In this document: one piece after another, positions 7,488 to 14,973 of the stretch
How positions within the stretch are numbered: the first letter of the stretch is position 1
Layout: the number at the start of each line of letters is the position of its first letter
DNA from: Brevibacterium permense
Lineage (GTDB): Bacteria > Actinomycetota > Actinomycetes > Actinomycetales > Brevibacteriaceae
NCBI RefSeq assembly: GCF_025506275.1
Contig: NZ_QYCP01000094.1
Location: 62,001 to 126,000 of the forward strand
Direction of reading: 5' to 3'
DNA: 64,000 nucleotides
Translations under genes and position numbers: made by a program
Notes under the pieces: model-generated
Database searches by the model: none
What the model saw: the letters and a program-made list of their open reading frames with translations, nothing else
What the model was told of the DNA's origin: nothing

Positions 7488-8822
7488 TCAGCCGATCAGC
7501 GGACGCTCCTTCGGCAGTTCGTAGCGGATGGGGCGCTCGCGCAGGGCCAGGCCGGATGCCACGGTCACCGGCCCCAGCCTGCCGAGCGCCATGGTGAGGA
7601 TGAGGACGATCTGGCTGGGGGCGGACAGATCCGCAGTGATCCCGGTCGACAGGCCGACCGTCCCGAAGCCGGAGATGACTTCGAAGAGGACCCGGCTGAG
7701 GCCGAATCTCGGGTCGAAGAGCAGGATGACCATCGTCGCGAGCAGCACCCACCCCAGGGCCAGGACGATGACCGTCGTCGCCTGCCGGTGCACGTCCCGG
7801 GAGATGCGGCGACCGAACAGGGTGACAGACCGGCCGCCGCTGACCTCCGTCCACGTCGTCGCCGCGAGCACGGCCATCGTCGTGATCTTCACACCGCCCG
7901 CCGTGCCCGCCGGTCCGCCGCCGATGAACATGAGGACATCCATCCCGAACCACGTCGCCGTGTGCATCTGGCTGATGTCGATCGAGTTGAACCCGGCCGT
8001 GCGCGTGATCGTCGATTGGAACGCCGCTGCCTGGATCTTCCCCCACGCATCGAGGTGGCCCGTCGTCGCGGCGTTGTTCCACTCGATGACTGCGATGAAG
8101 ACGGTGCCGCCGATGAGCAGAACCGGGGTGAGCACGACAATGATCCGCGTCGTCAGACCCCATTTCAGCGGGGTTCGGTACCGCCGGACGAGTTCGATGA
8201 GGACGGGATAGCCGAGCCCGCCGAGGATGACCGCCAGCCCGATCGGACCGCAGATGAACGGGTCGGCCACATAGTCGACGAGGCTGTCCTGGCGCAGCCC
8301 GAAGCCGGCGTTGTTGAACGCGGAGATCGCGTGGAAGATCGCGTCCCAGAGAGCCGCCGTGACGGGTTCGTCGTAGTGGAGGAAGAACCGGCAGAACAGC
8401 ACCGAGGCGACCACGAGCTCCGTCCCGACGGTCAGTGCCGTGATGCGCAAAACGAGCGGTTTGACACCGCCGATCGCGTCGCTCTTGGTCTCCGAAGCCA
8501 CGGATTGGCGAAGCCGCAGGCCGGCCTTTCCCGCCAGCAGCAAGGCGAGCAGGGTGGTGAGCAGGAGCACGCCGAGACCGCCGGCCTGGATGAGGCAGAT
8601 GATGACGATCTGGCCGAAGAGGGTGTAGTCCTGACCGGTGTCGAGGACGACGAGTCCGGTGACACTGAGCGCCGAGGTGGCGGTGAAGAGAGCCTTGAGC
8701 AGCGAGATGCCGCCGTCAGCGACGGTGGCCGCCGGGGTCATGAGCAGAGTGGTACCGGTGACCAGTGCTGCCAGATAGCCCGCGATGACGCGGACGATCG
8801 CTGAGCGATGTGAGCTGTGCAC
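7488..8822 (-). CDS. ktrB: KtrB/TrkH-family potassium transporter membrane subunit
   Basis: A 444-residue multi-pass channel-like subunit of the SKT family. The first selectivity-filter loop is TATSALSVTGLVVLD (about residues 46-60). Later loops include FHAISAFNNAGFGL, GGGPAGTAGGVKITT and VISGFGTVGLSTGI, giving four M-P-M repeats each with a filter glycine. The start taken is GTG at 8822. No strong ribosome site is visible there, so the exact N-terminus is uncertain. It pairs with KtrA downstream and is divergent from the APC permease. Confidence 0.85.
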   Translation of the reverse strand: MHSSHRSAIVRVIAGYLAALVTGTTLLMTPAATVADGGISLLKALFTATSALSVTGLVVLDTGQDYTLFGQIVIICLIQAGGLGVLLLTTLLALLLAGKAGLRLRQSVASETKSDAIGGVKPLVLRITALTVGTELVVASVLFCRFFLHYDEPVTAALWDAIFHAISAFNNAGFGLRQDSLVDYVADPFICGPIGLAVILGGLGYPVLIELVRRYRTPLKWGLTTRIIVVLTPVLLIGGTVFIAVIEWNNAATTGHLDAWGKIQAAAFQSTITRTAGFNSIDISQMHTATWFGMDVLMFIGGGPAGTAGGVKITTMAVLAATTWTEVSGGRSVTLFGRRISRDVHRQATTVIVLALGWVLLATMVILLFDPRFGLSRVLFEVISGFGTVGLSTGITADLSAPSQIVLILTMALGRLGPVTVASGLALRERPIRYELPKERPLIG

Positions 8823-8988
8823 TCACGCAATGTAGCACCATCGGCCCGGAATGAAACCACGCGCAGTCAACTCACCGGTAACGGTCAGAATCCTGCTACT
8901 CTGCCTTATCGGAACACCGCGGGACCACACGTGCCCGCGGCGCTGCCCGTATCTGATCGTCCATCCACAGAGAAGTGTCGAGGGAACC

Positions 8989-10443
8989 ATGAGTCAACCG
9001 CAGACGGCAACAACAGATCGAGATCACGGCTTCGTCAAAGCCCTCGGCTCGATCGATGCGCTCTTCATCGGCTTCGGTGCCATGATCGGCTTCGGCTGGG
9101 TCGTCCTCACCGGTGAATGGCTGTCCGGCGCCGGCACCATGGGTGCCATCCTCGCATTCGTCGTCGGCGGCATCATCATGTGCTTCGTCGGCACCGTGTA
9201 CTCCGAGCTCGTGGCCGCCATGCCGCATGCCGGAGGTGAGCACAACTACCTCATCCGTGCGATGGGGCCACGAGTCTCCCTCTTCGGCTCATGGGCGATC
9301 ACCGGCGGCTACATCAGCGTCGTCATGTTCGAAGCCGTGGCCGTGCCGAAGACGGCCCTCTACCTGTTCCCGGATCTCGAATTCGTCAAACTGTGGACGA
9401 TCGCCGACTTCGATGTGTACCTGACCTGGGCCCTCGTCGGCACGGTCACCGCGATCATCATCTCCTGGATCAACATCCGCGGTGTGAAGGTCGCCTCACT
9501 CGTGCAGACTTTCGTCGTCTCCTTCCTCATCATCGTCGCCCTCATGCTCTTGGCCGGCGGTCTCACCGGCGGCGAGGCGGCCAATGCCGAGCCGCTGTTC
9601 ACCGGGGGCGGGTCCGGTTTCATCGCCGTCGTCGCGGTCGTCCCGTTCCTCTTCGTCGGCTTCGACGTCATCCCGCAGTCAGCCGAGGAGATCAACCTGC
9701 CTCCGGCGAAGATCGGCAAGCTCGTCGTCATCTCGGTGCTCATGGCGATCACCTTCTACGTCATCATCATCTGGATGACCTCGCTGGCCATGCCCGCCTC
9801 GGAACTGGCCACCCACGATCTCGTCACCGCGGACGCGCTCACGGCCATGTTCAACTCCGCCATCTGGGGCAAGCTCGTCATCGCCGGTGGTCTGGCCGGC
9901 ATCATCACCTCGTGGAACGCCTTCCTCATGGGGTCGTCTCGCCTCATGTGGGCGATGGCCGTGGCCGGCATGATCCCGGCCTGGTTCGGCAAGCTGCACC
10001 CGCGCTACCGCACCCCCGTCAACTCGATCCTCTTCATCGGTGCGCTCTCGGCTCTGGCACCGTTCCTGGGCTCGGCGGCACTCGGCTGGATCGTCGATGC
10101 GGGTTCCCCGGCGATCGTCATCGCCTATTTCCTCGTCAGCGTCGCGTTCCTCGTCCTGCGCAAGCGCGAACCGGCGATGAACCGTCCGCTGCGCATCGGC
10201 GGCAAGGGCAATTCCGGTTTCGCCATCGGTGTCGTCTCGGCCGTGCTCACTCTCATCCTCTTCGTCCTCTACCTGCCGATCACCCCGGTCTCCGCGCAGT
10301 TGGCGTGGCAGTCGTGGGCGATGTTCGGACTGTGGCTGGTCATCGGAATCGTCTTCATGTTCCGGCTGCCGCGCGGCGTCAAAGCCGGCCCGAATGCGGA
10401 GAACGAGCTCCTCGCGAAGGTCAGGGCGCTGCGCGGAAAGTGA
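8989..10443 (+). CDS. APC-superfamily amino acid/amine permease
   Basis: A 484-residue integral membrane permease with about 12 predicted helices. The N-terminal helix GFGAMIGFGWVVLTGEWLSGAG carries the broken-helix glycine motif of APC transporters, and TVYSELVAAMPHAGGEHNYLIRAMG is the conserved stretch after TM2. ATG 8989 follows AGGGAAC. In-frame sequence upstream is not permease-like. The substrate is not evident. The demethylation cluster begins downstream in the opposite orientation, so a methylated amine or amino acid is possible, but this is only inference from position. Confidence 0.8.
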   Translation: MSQPQTATTDRDHGFVKALGSIDALFIGFGAMIGFGWVVLTGEWLSGAGTMGAILAFVVGGIIMCFVGTVYSELVAAMPHAGGEHNYLIRAMGPRVSLFGSWAITGGYISVVMFEAVAVPKTALYLFPDLEFVKLWTIADFDVYLTWALVGTVTAIIISWINIRGVKVASLVQTFVVSFLIIVALMLLAGGLTGGEAANAEPLFTGGGSGFIAVVAVVPFLFVGFDVIPQSAEEINLPPAKIGKLVVISVLMAITFYVIIIWMTSLAMPASELATHDLVTADALTAMFNSAIWGKLVIAGGLAGIITSWNAFLMGSSRLMWAMAVAGMIPAWFGKLHPRYRTPVNSILFIGALSALAPFLGSAALGWIVDAGSPAIVIAYFLVSVAFLVLRKREPAMNRPLRIGGKGNSGFAIGVVSAVLTLILFVLYLPITPVSAQLAWQSWAMFGLWLVIGIVFMFRLPRGVKAGPNAENELLAKVRALRGK

Positions 10444-10476
10444 TCGCGGGATCCCCCGCTTCGTGCTGCTGGCCGC

Positions 10477-10624
10477 GCATCCCTCACCGTTGGTCGCGTT
10501 CCGCACCGACGCCGGCAACCCGCACCCTCAGCGACATATCACCCCTTTGCACCGGAGTGGTTTGTGGCTGCGGGTGAGGGGTGCTCTGTCATCGGTAGGA
10601 GAAGCCACTCCGGGTGAGGGATGC
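10477..10624. repeat. Complex inverted repeat in convergent intergenic region
   Basis: This fills most of the 295-base gap between the APC permease and the DmdA-like gene. GCATCCCTCACC (10477-10488) pairs with GGTGAGGGATGC (10613-10624). CCGGAGTGG (10552-10560) pairs with CCACTCCGG (10605-10613). The two right arms are contiguous while the two left arms are about 63 bases apart, as if one long palindrome had been interrupted. It may act as a bidirectional terminator. Confidence 0.55.
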
Positions 10625-10738
10625 CGGCATTACCAACGGGAGGATTCGGCACCAACGGCGCGTGATGCCGGCATGCGAACGCGGCCGCCGGCTTTGCGCA
10701 ACGGCGACCGCGCTCGGTCTCGAGGAACGGGAGTCGGC

Positions 10739-12043
10739 TCAGACGGCGGCGTCGAGGCCGCGCATCTTCAGACGCTCACGCTGGTTGGGGTTCACACTCG
10801 GGCGGAACGGCATCTCGACCACCTCGGCGCGAACCGGGACTCCGGGAGTATCCGCGAACGGCTCCGGCAGATGCACCCAGTATTCGGTGCCGAGCTCGGT
10901 CGCCGACACCGGCACGTGCGCCATCGCGATATTCGCTTCGAGTTCCGGCGAATACCACGGCGAGGTCACGTACCCGACTGCCTCTCCGTCGGCGGAAGCG
11001 GAAACGAGCCAGAAGTCGGGTGCATAGTCTGTGATCGGCTTCCCGCCGACCAGCAGACCCACCAGCTGCGTGCGATACGGCGGGGTTCCGGCTTCGATCA
11101 GCCCGCGCACTTCTTCGAGCCTGGCCTTTCCGATATAGTCGGCCTCCTTCTTCCGCGGCACCTGGTAGGACAGGTTGACCTGGAACGGGAGTGTCTCGAA
11201 GTCCATGTCCTGGCCCCATGAGAGGATGCCCGCAGCGATCCTGCGGTGATGGCTGGGGGCGACGACCTTGAGGTTGTAGGGTGCGCCGGCTTCCAGGACG
11301 GCGTTCCACATGTCCTCGGCGTACTTCGTCGCATCCTTGAGATAGATCTCGTAGCCCTTCTCACCGGTGAATCCGGTCTGGGAGATGATGACGTCGCGGC
11401 CGCCGACCTGAGCCTCCATGAGTCCATAGCTCGGCAGTGTGCGTCCCTCCTCCCCGACGAGATCGGCGATGACGTCGACGGACTTCGGGCCCTGGACCTG
11501 CACGGGAGCGACGTCGATCTCGCTGATCGTGACGTCGAATCGGCCGCCCACGTTGACCCCCTGCAGCCAGAGCATGAGGTCGGTGTCGGAGAGGCTGAAC
11601 CAGAATTCGTCGATGCCGACCCGCAGCAGGATCGGATCGTTGAGGATGCCGCCTGCCTCGTTGCACAGGATGACGTAGCGGGCGCGCATCACCGGGATCT
11701 TCGTTGCGTCACGGGTGATGACGAAGTTGACGAACGCCTCGGCGTCGGGGCCTTTGACCTGGATCTGCCGTTCGACGGCGACGTTCCACAGGGTGACGTC
11801 ATTGACGAGGGGCTGGTACTCGGCCATCATCCCGCCCTCGTCGCGGGGAATGTAGCCGCGCGGGTGATACATCCGGTTGTAGATCGACGCCCGCCAGCAG
11901 CCCTGCTGCATGGACAGCTCCCAGTAAGGGGACTTGCGGACACGGGTGTCGATGAGCATTTCCACCGGGGTGGGGCCGGATTGACGAAGGTTGATCGGGA
12001 CTTCTCTGTCGCTTTGATCCACTGACGGGACATTGTTATCCAT
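10739..12043 (-). CDS. Folate-dependent demethylase, GcvT/DmdA superfamily
   Basis: A 434-residue GcvT-fold protein. The segment YNRMYHPRGY ... LWNVAVERQIQVKGPDAEAFVNFVITRDATKI, then NDPILLRVGIDEFWFSLSDTDLMLWLQGV, resembles DMSP demethylase DmdA more than the glycine cleavage T protein. TGFTGEKGYEIY (about residues 225-236) is the folate-site motif of the superfamily. Such enzymes move a methyl group from an S-, O- or N-methyl substrate to tetrahydrofolate, giving 5-methyl-THF. The adjacent divergent metF fits that chemistry. ATG 12043 follows AGGGGGAA. The substrate is unproven: DMSP, methoxyaromatics and methylated amines are all possible. The C-terminus (about 400-434) has no DmdA feature I recognise. 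Confidence 0.7.
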   Translation of the reverse strand: MDNNVPSVDQSDREVPINLRQSGPTPVEMLIDTRVRKSPYWELSMQQGCWRASIYNRMYHPRGYIPRDEGGMMAEYQPLVNDVTLWNVAVERQIQVKGPDAEAFVNFVITRDATKIPVMRARYVILCNEAGGILNDPILLRVGIDEFWFSLSDTDLMLWLQGVNVGGRFDVTISEIDVAPVQVQGPKSVDVIADLVGEEGRTLPSYGLMEAQVGGRDVIISQTGFTGEKGYEIYLKDATKYAEDMWNAVLEAGAPYNLKVVAPSHHRRIAAGILSWGQDMDFETLPFQVNLSYQVPRKKEADYIGKARLEEVRGLIEAGTPPYRTQLVGLLVGGKPITDYAPDFWLVSASADGEAVGYVTSPWYSPELEANIAMAHVPVSATELGTEYWVHLPEPFADTPGVPVRAEVVEMPFRPSVNPNQRERLKMRGLDAAV

Positions 12044-12073
12044 GGTGTTCCCCCTGCTCGCACAGTTTTATAT

Positions 12074-12106
12074 TATGGAACTTGATTCCCATATCATGGG
12101 TATAAT
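12074..12106. promoter_or_regulatory. Divergent promoter with overlapping palindromes
   Basis: Between the demethylase and metF, TATGGAA (12074-12080) is inverted as TTCCCATA (12086-12093), and CCCATATCATGGG (12088-12100) is a second palindrome. TATAAT (12101-12106) is a perfect -10 for metF. The AT-rich segment 12064-12073 gives a TATAAA on the other strand. The layout suggests one regulator controls both genes, plausibly one of the two nearby IclR proteins. Confidence 0.6.
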
Positions 12107-12186
12107 GAGTGTAGGATCGGACACACCGGGACGCAAGGGACTCGAACTCCGAGTTTCATGAATCGACCTCCGAGAAGGAGACGAGG

Positions 12187-13047
12187 ATGTCACAGACAAC
12201 GCTGCGCACTCTCCTGACCACCGCCCGTTACGAGGTTCTGCCCACGGCCGGAATCGTCGAACGCATCGAGGAATACGTGGCGCCCGGCCGCGAGATCACG
12301 GTGACTGCGTCGACGGGGCTGACCCTCGAGGCGACCCTGTCCACGGCCGAGCAGCTCCAAGCCCTGGGGTTCCGCGCCGTGCCTCATCTCGCGGCGCGGA
12401 TGATCCACGGCAGACCCGAACTCACGGAGATCGTCGATCGCCTCGCCGAGGCGGCCGTGGACCGGATCTTCGTCCCCGCGGGGGACGCCACTCCCCCGGC
12501 CGGCGGGTACGCCGGTGCGCACGACCTCCTCGTCGATCTTTCGAGCATGGCCGCACCGTTCCAGCACATCGGCGTCAGCGCCTATCCGGAATCGCACCCG
12601 ATCATCCCCGACGATGTGACCATTCAGGCCATGTGGGACAAACGCGACTACGCCACACACCTGGTGTCGAACCTGTGCTTCGACCCGGCCCTCACCGCCT
12701 CGTGGGTGGGCAGGGTGCGAGCGCGCGGCATCGAACTGCCGCTGGTCCTCGGCATCGCCGGGAAAGTGGAGCTGGGAAAGCTCGCCCGAGTCGCGACGAA
12801 GATCGGGGTGGGCGAATCCACGCGGTTCCTGCGCAAGAACACGGCGACGTTCACGCGGATGGCCAAGCCCGGCGGGTACAACCCTCGGAAGTTCCTCGAC
12901 AAGATCGCCCCGGTGCTCGACGACCCGGATATGGGCGTGGCCGGTCTGCACATCTATACGTTCAATCAGATCAAGGACACCGAGGTCTGGCGCCGCAAGC
13001 AGCTCGCAGCACTCGGCGGTGCCGAAGAGGTCTCGACCGCGTGGTGA
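12187..13047 (+). CDS. metF: Methylenetetrahydrofolate reductase (MetF-like)
   Basis: A 286-residue TIM-barrel flavoprotein of the MTHFR family, interconverting 5,10-methylene-THF and 5-methyl-THF. Recognisable family segments are EITVTASTGLTLEATL, RAVPHLAARMI, VDRIFVPAGDATPP, FQHIGVSAYPESHP and the C-terminal GLHIYTFNQIKDTEVWR. ATG 12187 follows GAAGGAG. It is divergent from the DmdA-like demethylase, so it may work in the catabolic direction, oxidising 5-methyl-THF, instead of serving methionine synthesis. It is convergent with the IclR gene at 13131, with repeat A1 between them. Confidence 0.8.
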   Translation: MSQTTLRTLLTTARYEVLPTAGIVERIEEYVAPGREITVTASTGLTLEATLSTAEQLQALGFRAVPHLAARMIHGRPELTEIVDRLAEAAVDRIFVPAGDATPPAGGYAGAHDLLVDLSSMAAPFQHIGVSAYPESHPIIPDDVTIQAMWDKRDYATHLVSNLCFDPALTASWVGRVRARGIELPLVLGIAGKVELGKLARVATKIGVGESTRFLRKNTATFTRMAKPGGYNPRKFLDKIAPVLDDPDMGVAGLHIYTFNQIKDTEVWRRKQLAALGGAEEVSTAW

Positions 13048-13063
13048 GAAGCCACCGCACTCA

Positions 13064-13122
13064 AAAATAGGTCACTAACGGATACTTTCAACGCCGGGAA
13101 ATATCCGTTAGTGACCTATTTT
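13064..13122. repeat. Palindromic repeat family A, copy 1
   Basis: A perfect 21-bp inverted repeat with arms at 13064-13084 and 13102-13122 (core AGGTCACTAACGGATA). The 17-base loop CTTTCAACGCCGGGAAA has further TTTC/GAAA pairing. It lies between convergent stop codons and could terminate both transcripts. Related copies are at 36016, 36734 and 39916. Confidence 0.9.
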
Positions 13123-13130
13123 CGGCTCGT

Positions 13131-13880
13131 CTACCGGTGGGTGACCTTGCGTTTGAGACTGCGCGAGAGCAGTCCCGCTTCGTCGACGAGCAGCGCACCG
13201 AGGCGATCGTGGTGTTCGGCGATGCGCATCGTCGGTCCGGAGATTCCCACGGCTGCGACGACGTCTCCGTCGATGCCGAACACCGGTGCGGCCAGGGCGT
13301 CGAGGCCGATCTCGAACTCTTCGTGGACGATGGCGAATCCGCGATCGCGAACCGTGTCGAGGTCGTCGGTGAGCTCCTTGCGTGAGCCCAAGGTCTTCTC
13401 GGTACGACGCTCCAGCCTGCCGGTCGGCAGCGGGATGACGTCATAGGCGAACATGACCTTGCCCAGAGCCGAGCAGTGCGGCGGAACCTCAACGTCGGCC
13501 CAGTTCGTGGCGCCGAGGACGAACGTCGAATCGACCTGAGCGACCTGGACGACTCCTTTGGGCCCCGGCATGGCGAGGTTGACCGTCTCGCCGGTCTCCT
13601 CGCTGAGGCGTTGCAGGGTCGGATCGGCCGCGGCGACGAGGTTCTCCACCCGGTCGAAGCGGGAAGCATAGGTCGCGAACAGCGATCCGCCCCGGTAGAG
13701 GCCGTCACCGTCGCGTTCGACCAGACCGTTGCGTTCGAGGGCGGAGAGCAGCCGCGAGACCGTCGACCGAGCCAATGCGGTCTCTTCGACCACCTCGGTG
13801 TAGGAGATCGGTTCGTCGGACCTCACAACCAACGACAATATCTCTGCCGCCCGGTCGATCGACTGGGTCCCATTGCTCAT
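13131..13880 (-). CDS. IclR-family transcriptional regulator
   Basis: A 249-residue repressor or activator. The N-terminal winged helix (SIDRAAEILSLVV ... SYTEVVEETALARSTVSRLLSALERNGLVERDGDGLYRGG, about residues 7-65) is followed by an IclR effector-binding domain (about 75-245, with ATNWADVEVPPHCSALGKVMFAY and GIDGDVVAAVGISGP). ATG 13880 is chosen because it directly precedes SNGTQSIDRA; upstream in-frame sequence is non-conserved. It is back-to-back with a second IclR gene about 120 bases away and convergent with metF. It is a candidate regulator of the demethylation genes. Confidence 0.85.
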   Translation of the reverse strand: MSNGTQSIDRAAEILSLVVRSDEPISYTEVVEETALARSTVSRLLSALERNGLVERDGDGLYRGGSLFATYASRFDRVENLVAAADPTLQRLSEETGETVNLAMPGPKGVVQVAQVDSTFVLGATNWADVEVPPHCSALGKVMFAYDVIPLPTGRLERRTEKTLGSRKELTDDLDTVRDRGFAIVHEEFEIGLDALAAPVFGIDGDVVAAVGISGPTMRIAEHHDRLGALLVDEAGLLSRSLKRKVTHR

Positions 13881-13998
13881 CGTGCTCAGCTCCGTTGGGG
13901 AAAGGGGGTCGGCGGAATCGAGGCCCACCAACCGCACTCACCCTACCCCACGTCATCAGACTCTGGCCGGGTTGCGCGTCGTGAGTTAGAGTTTCGAA

Positions 13999-14775
13999 AT
14001 GAGCAGCAAAGATGCGGGCTCGGGCGGCGTCCAATCCGTGGATCGGGCCGTGACGATCCTCGAGATCATCGCCCGCACAGGGCTCGCCGGGATCACCGAG
14101 ATCGCCGGTGAACTCGGCGTGCACAAGTCGACGGCTTCGCGCATCGTCTCCACCCTCGAGGCCCGCGGACTCGTCGAACAGGACCACCACCGAGGCAGAT
14201 ATCGCCTGGGCCTGTCCATCCTCCGCCTCGCCGGAGCAACGACCGCGCGTCTCGACATCGTTCAGGAGGCCCGCCCGATCACCAAGATGCTCGCCGAGGC
14301 GACCGGCGAGACGGTCAACGTCGCCGTCCTCTCCGACGGCGCCGCCCTTTACCTCGATCAGGCTTCGTCGTCCTCCTCGGTGCAGAGCCACAACTGGGTC
14401 GGGCAGCGCATTCCGCTGCACGCGACTTCCAACGGCAAGGTCCTGCTCTCGGGGCTGAGCGAGGCAGGCATCCGCGAGACCCTGGGTGCGAAGCTGACCC
14501 GCTACACCCCGCACACGGTGACCTCGATTGCGCAGCTTCTCACCCAGGTCGCCGAGGTGGCCGCCACCGGATTCTCGCTCGTCGTCGATGAGCTCGAGGT
14601 CGGGCTGACCGCGGTGTCCGCTCCCGTGCGCAATGCCCACGGCGACGTCATCGCCTCGATCTCCGCGTCGGGACCGAGCTTCCGGTTCACCGCGGACAAG
14701 GCCGCCTCTGCCAGAGATCTGCTCACTCAGGCCGCCGCCGACATCTCGGCTCGCCTCGGCTGGCGCGAACACTGA
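13999..14775 (+). CDS. IclR-family transcriptional regulator
   Basis: A 258-residue IclR protein. The helix-turn-helix is in SVDRAVTILEIIARTGLAGITEIAGELGVHKSTASRIVSTLEARGLVEQD (about residues 15-65), and the effector domain contains VNVAVLSDGAALYLDQASS and HNWVGQRIPLHATSNGKVLLSG. It lies directly upstream of the DMGDH-like gene on the same strand, about 200 bases away. A perfect 10-bp palindrome lies between them, so local regulation of the dmgdh-etfBA operon is likely. It is divergent from another IclR gene and shares no more than family-level similarity with it. Confidence 0.85.
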   Translation: MSSKDAGSGGVQSVDRAVTILEIIARTGLAGITEIAGELGVHKSTASRIVSTLEARGLVEQDHHRGRYRLGLSILRLAGATTARLDIVQEARPITKMLAEATGETVNVAVLSDGAALYLDQASSSSSVQSHNWVGQRIPLHATSNGKVLLSGLSEAGIRETLGAKLTRYTPHTVTSIAQLLTQVAEVAATGFSLVVDELEVGLTAVSAPVRNAHGDVIASISASGPSFRFTADKAASARDLLTQAAADISARLGWREH

Positions 14776-14908
14776 ACCGCACACAGCCGGCACTGACACA
14801 CTGACGGCAGTTTCACTGCTCAGCTCTGCCTCGAAGCGGGCACTGCCCACCCTCTTGACACTCCCGCCTCGGCGGAGGACGATCATCGTACGCAGTTCCA
14901 CATAGCGC

Positions 14909-14935
14909 GCATCGTTGCATAATTCGCAACGATGC
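14909..14935. promoter_or_regulatory. Palindromic operator candidate upstream of DMGDH-like gene
   Basis: GCATCGTTGC, seven bases, then GCAACGATGC form a perfect 10-bp inverted repeat. It lies 38 bases before the start codon at 14974 and just downstream of an IclR gene, whose product is the likely ligand. Confidence 0.6.
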
Positions 14936-14973
14936 CGGTGTAGGCGAAGATGCCTTCAGAGAGGAGCCTGCTC

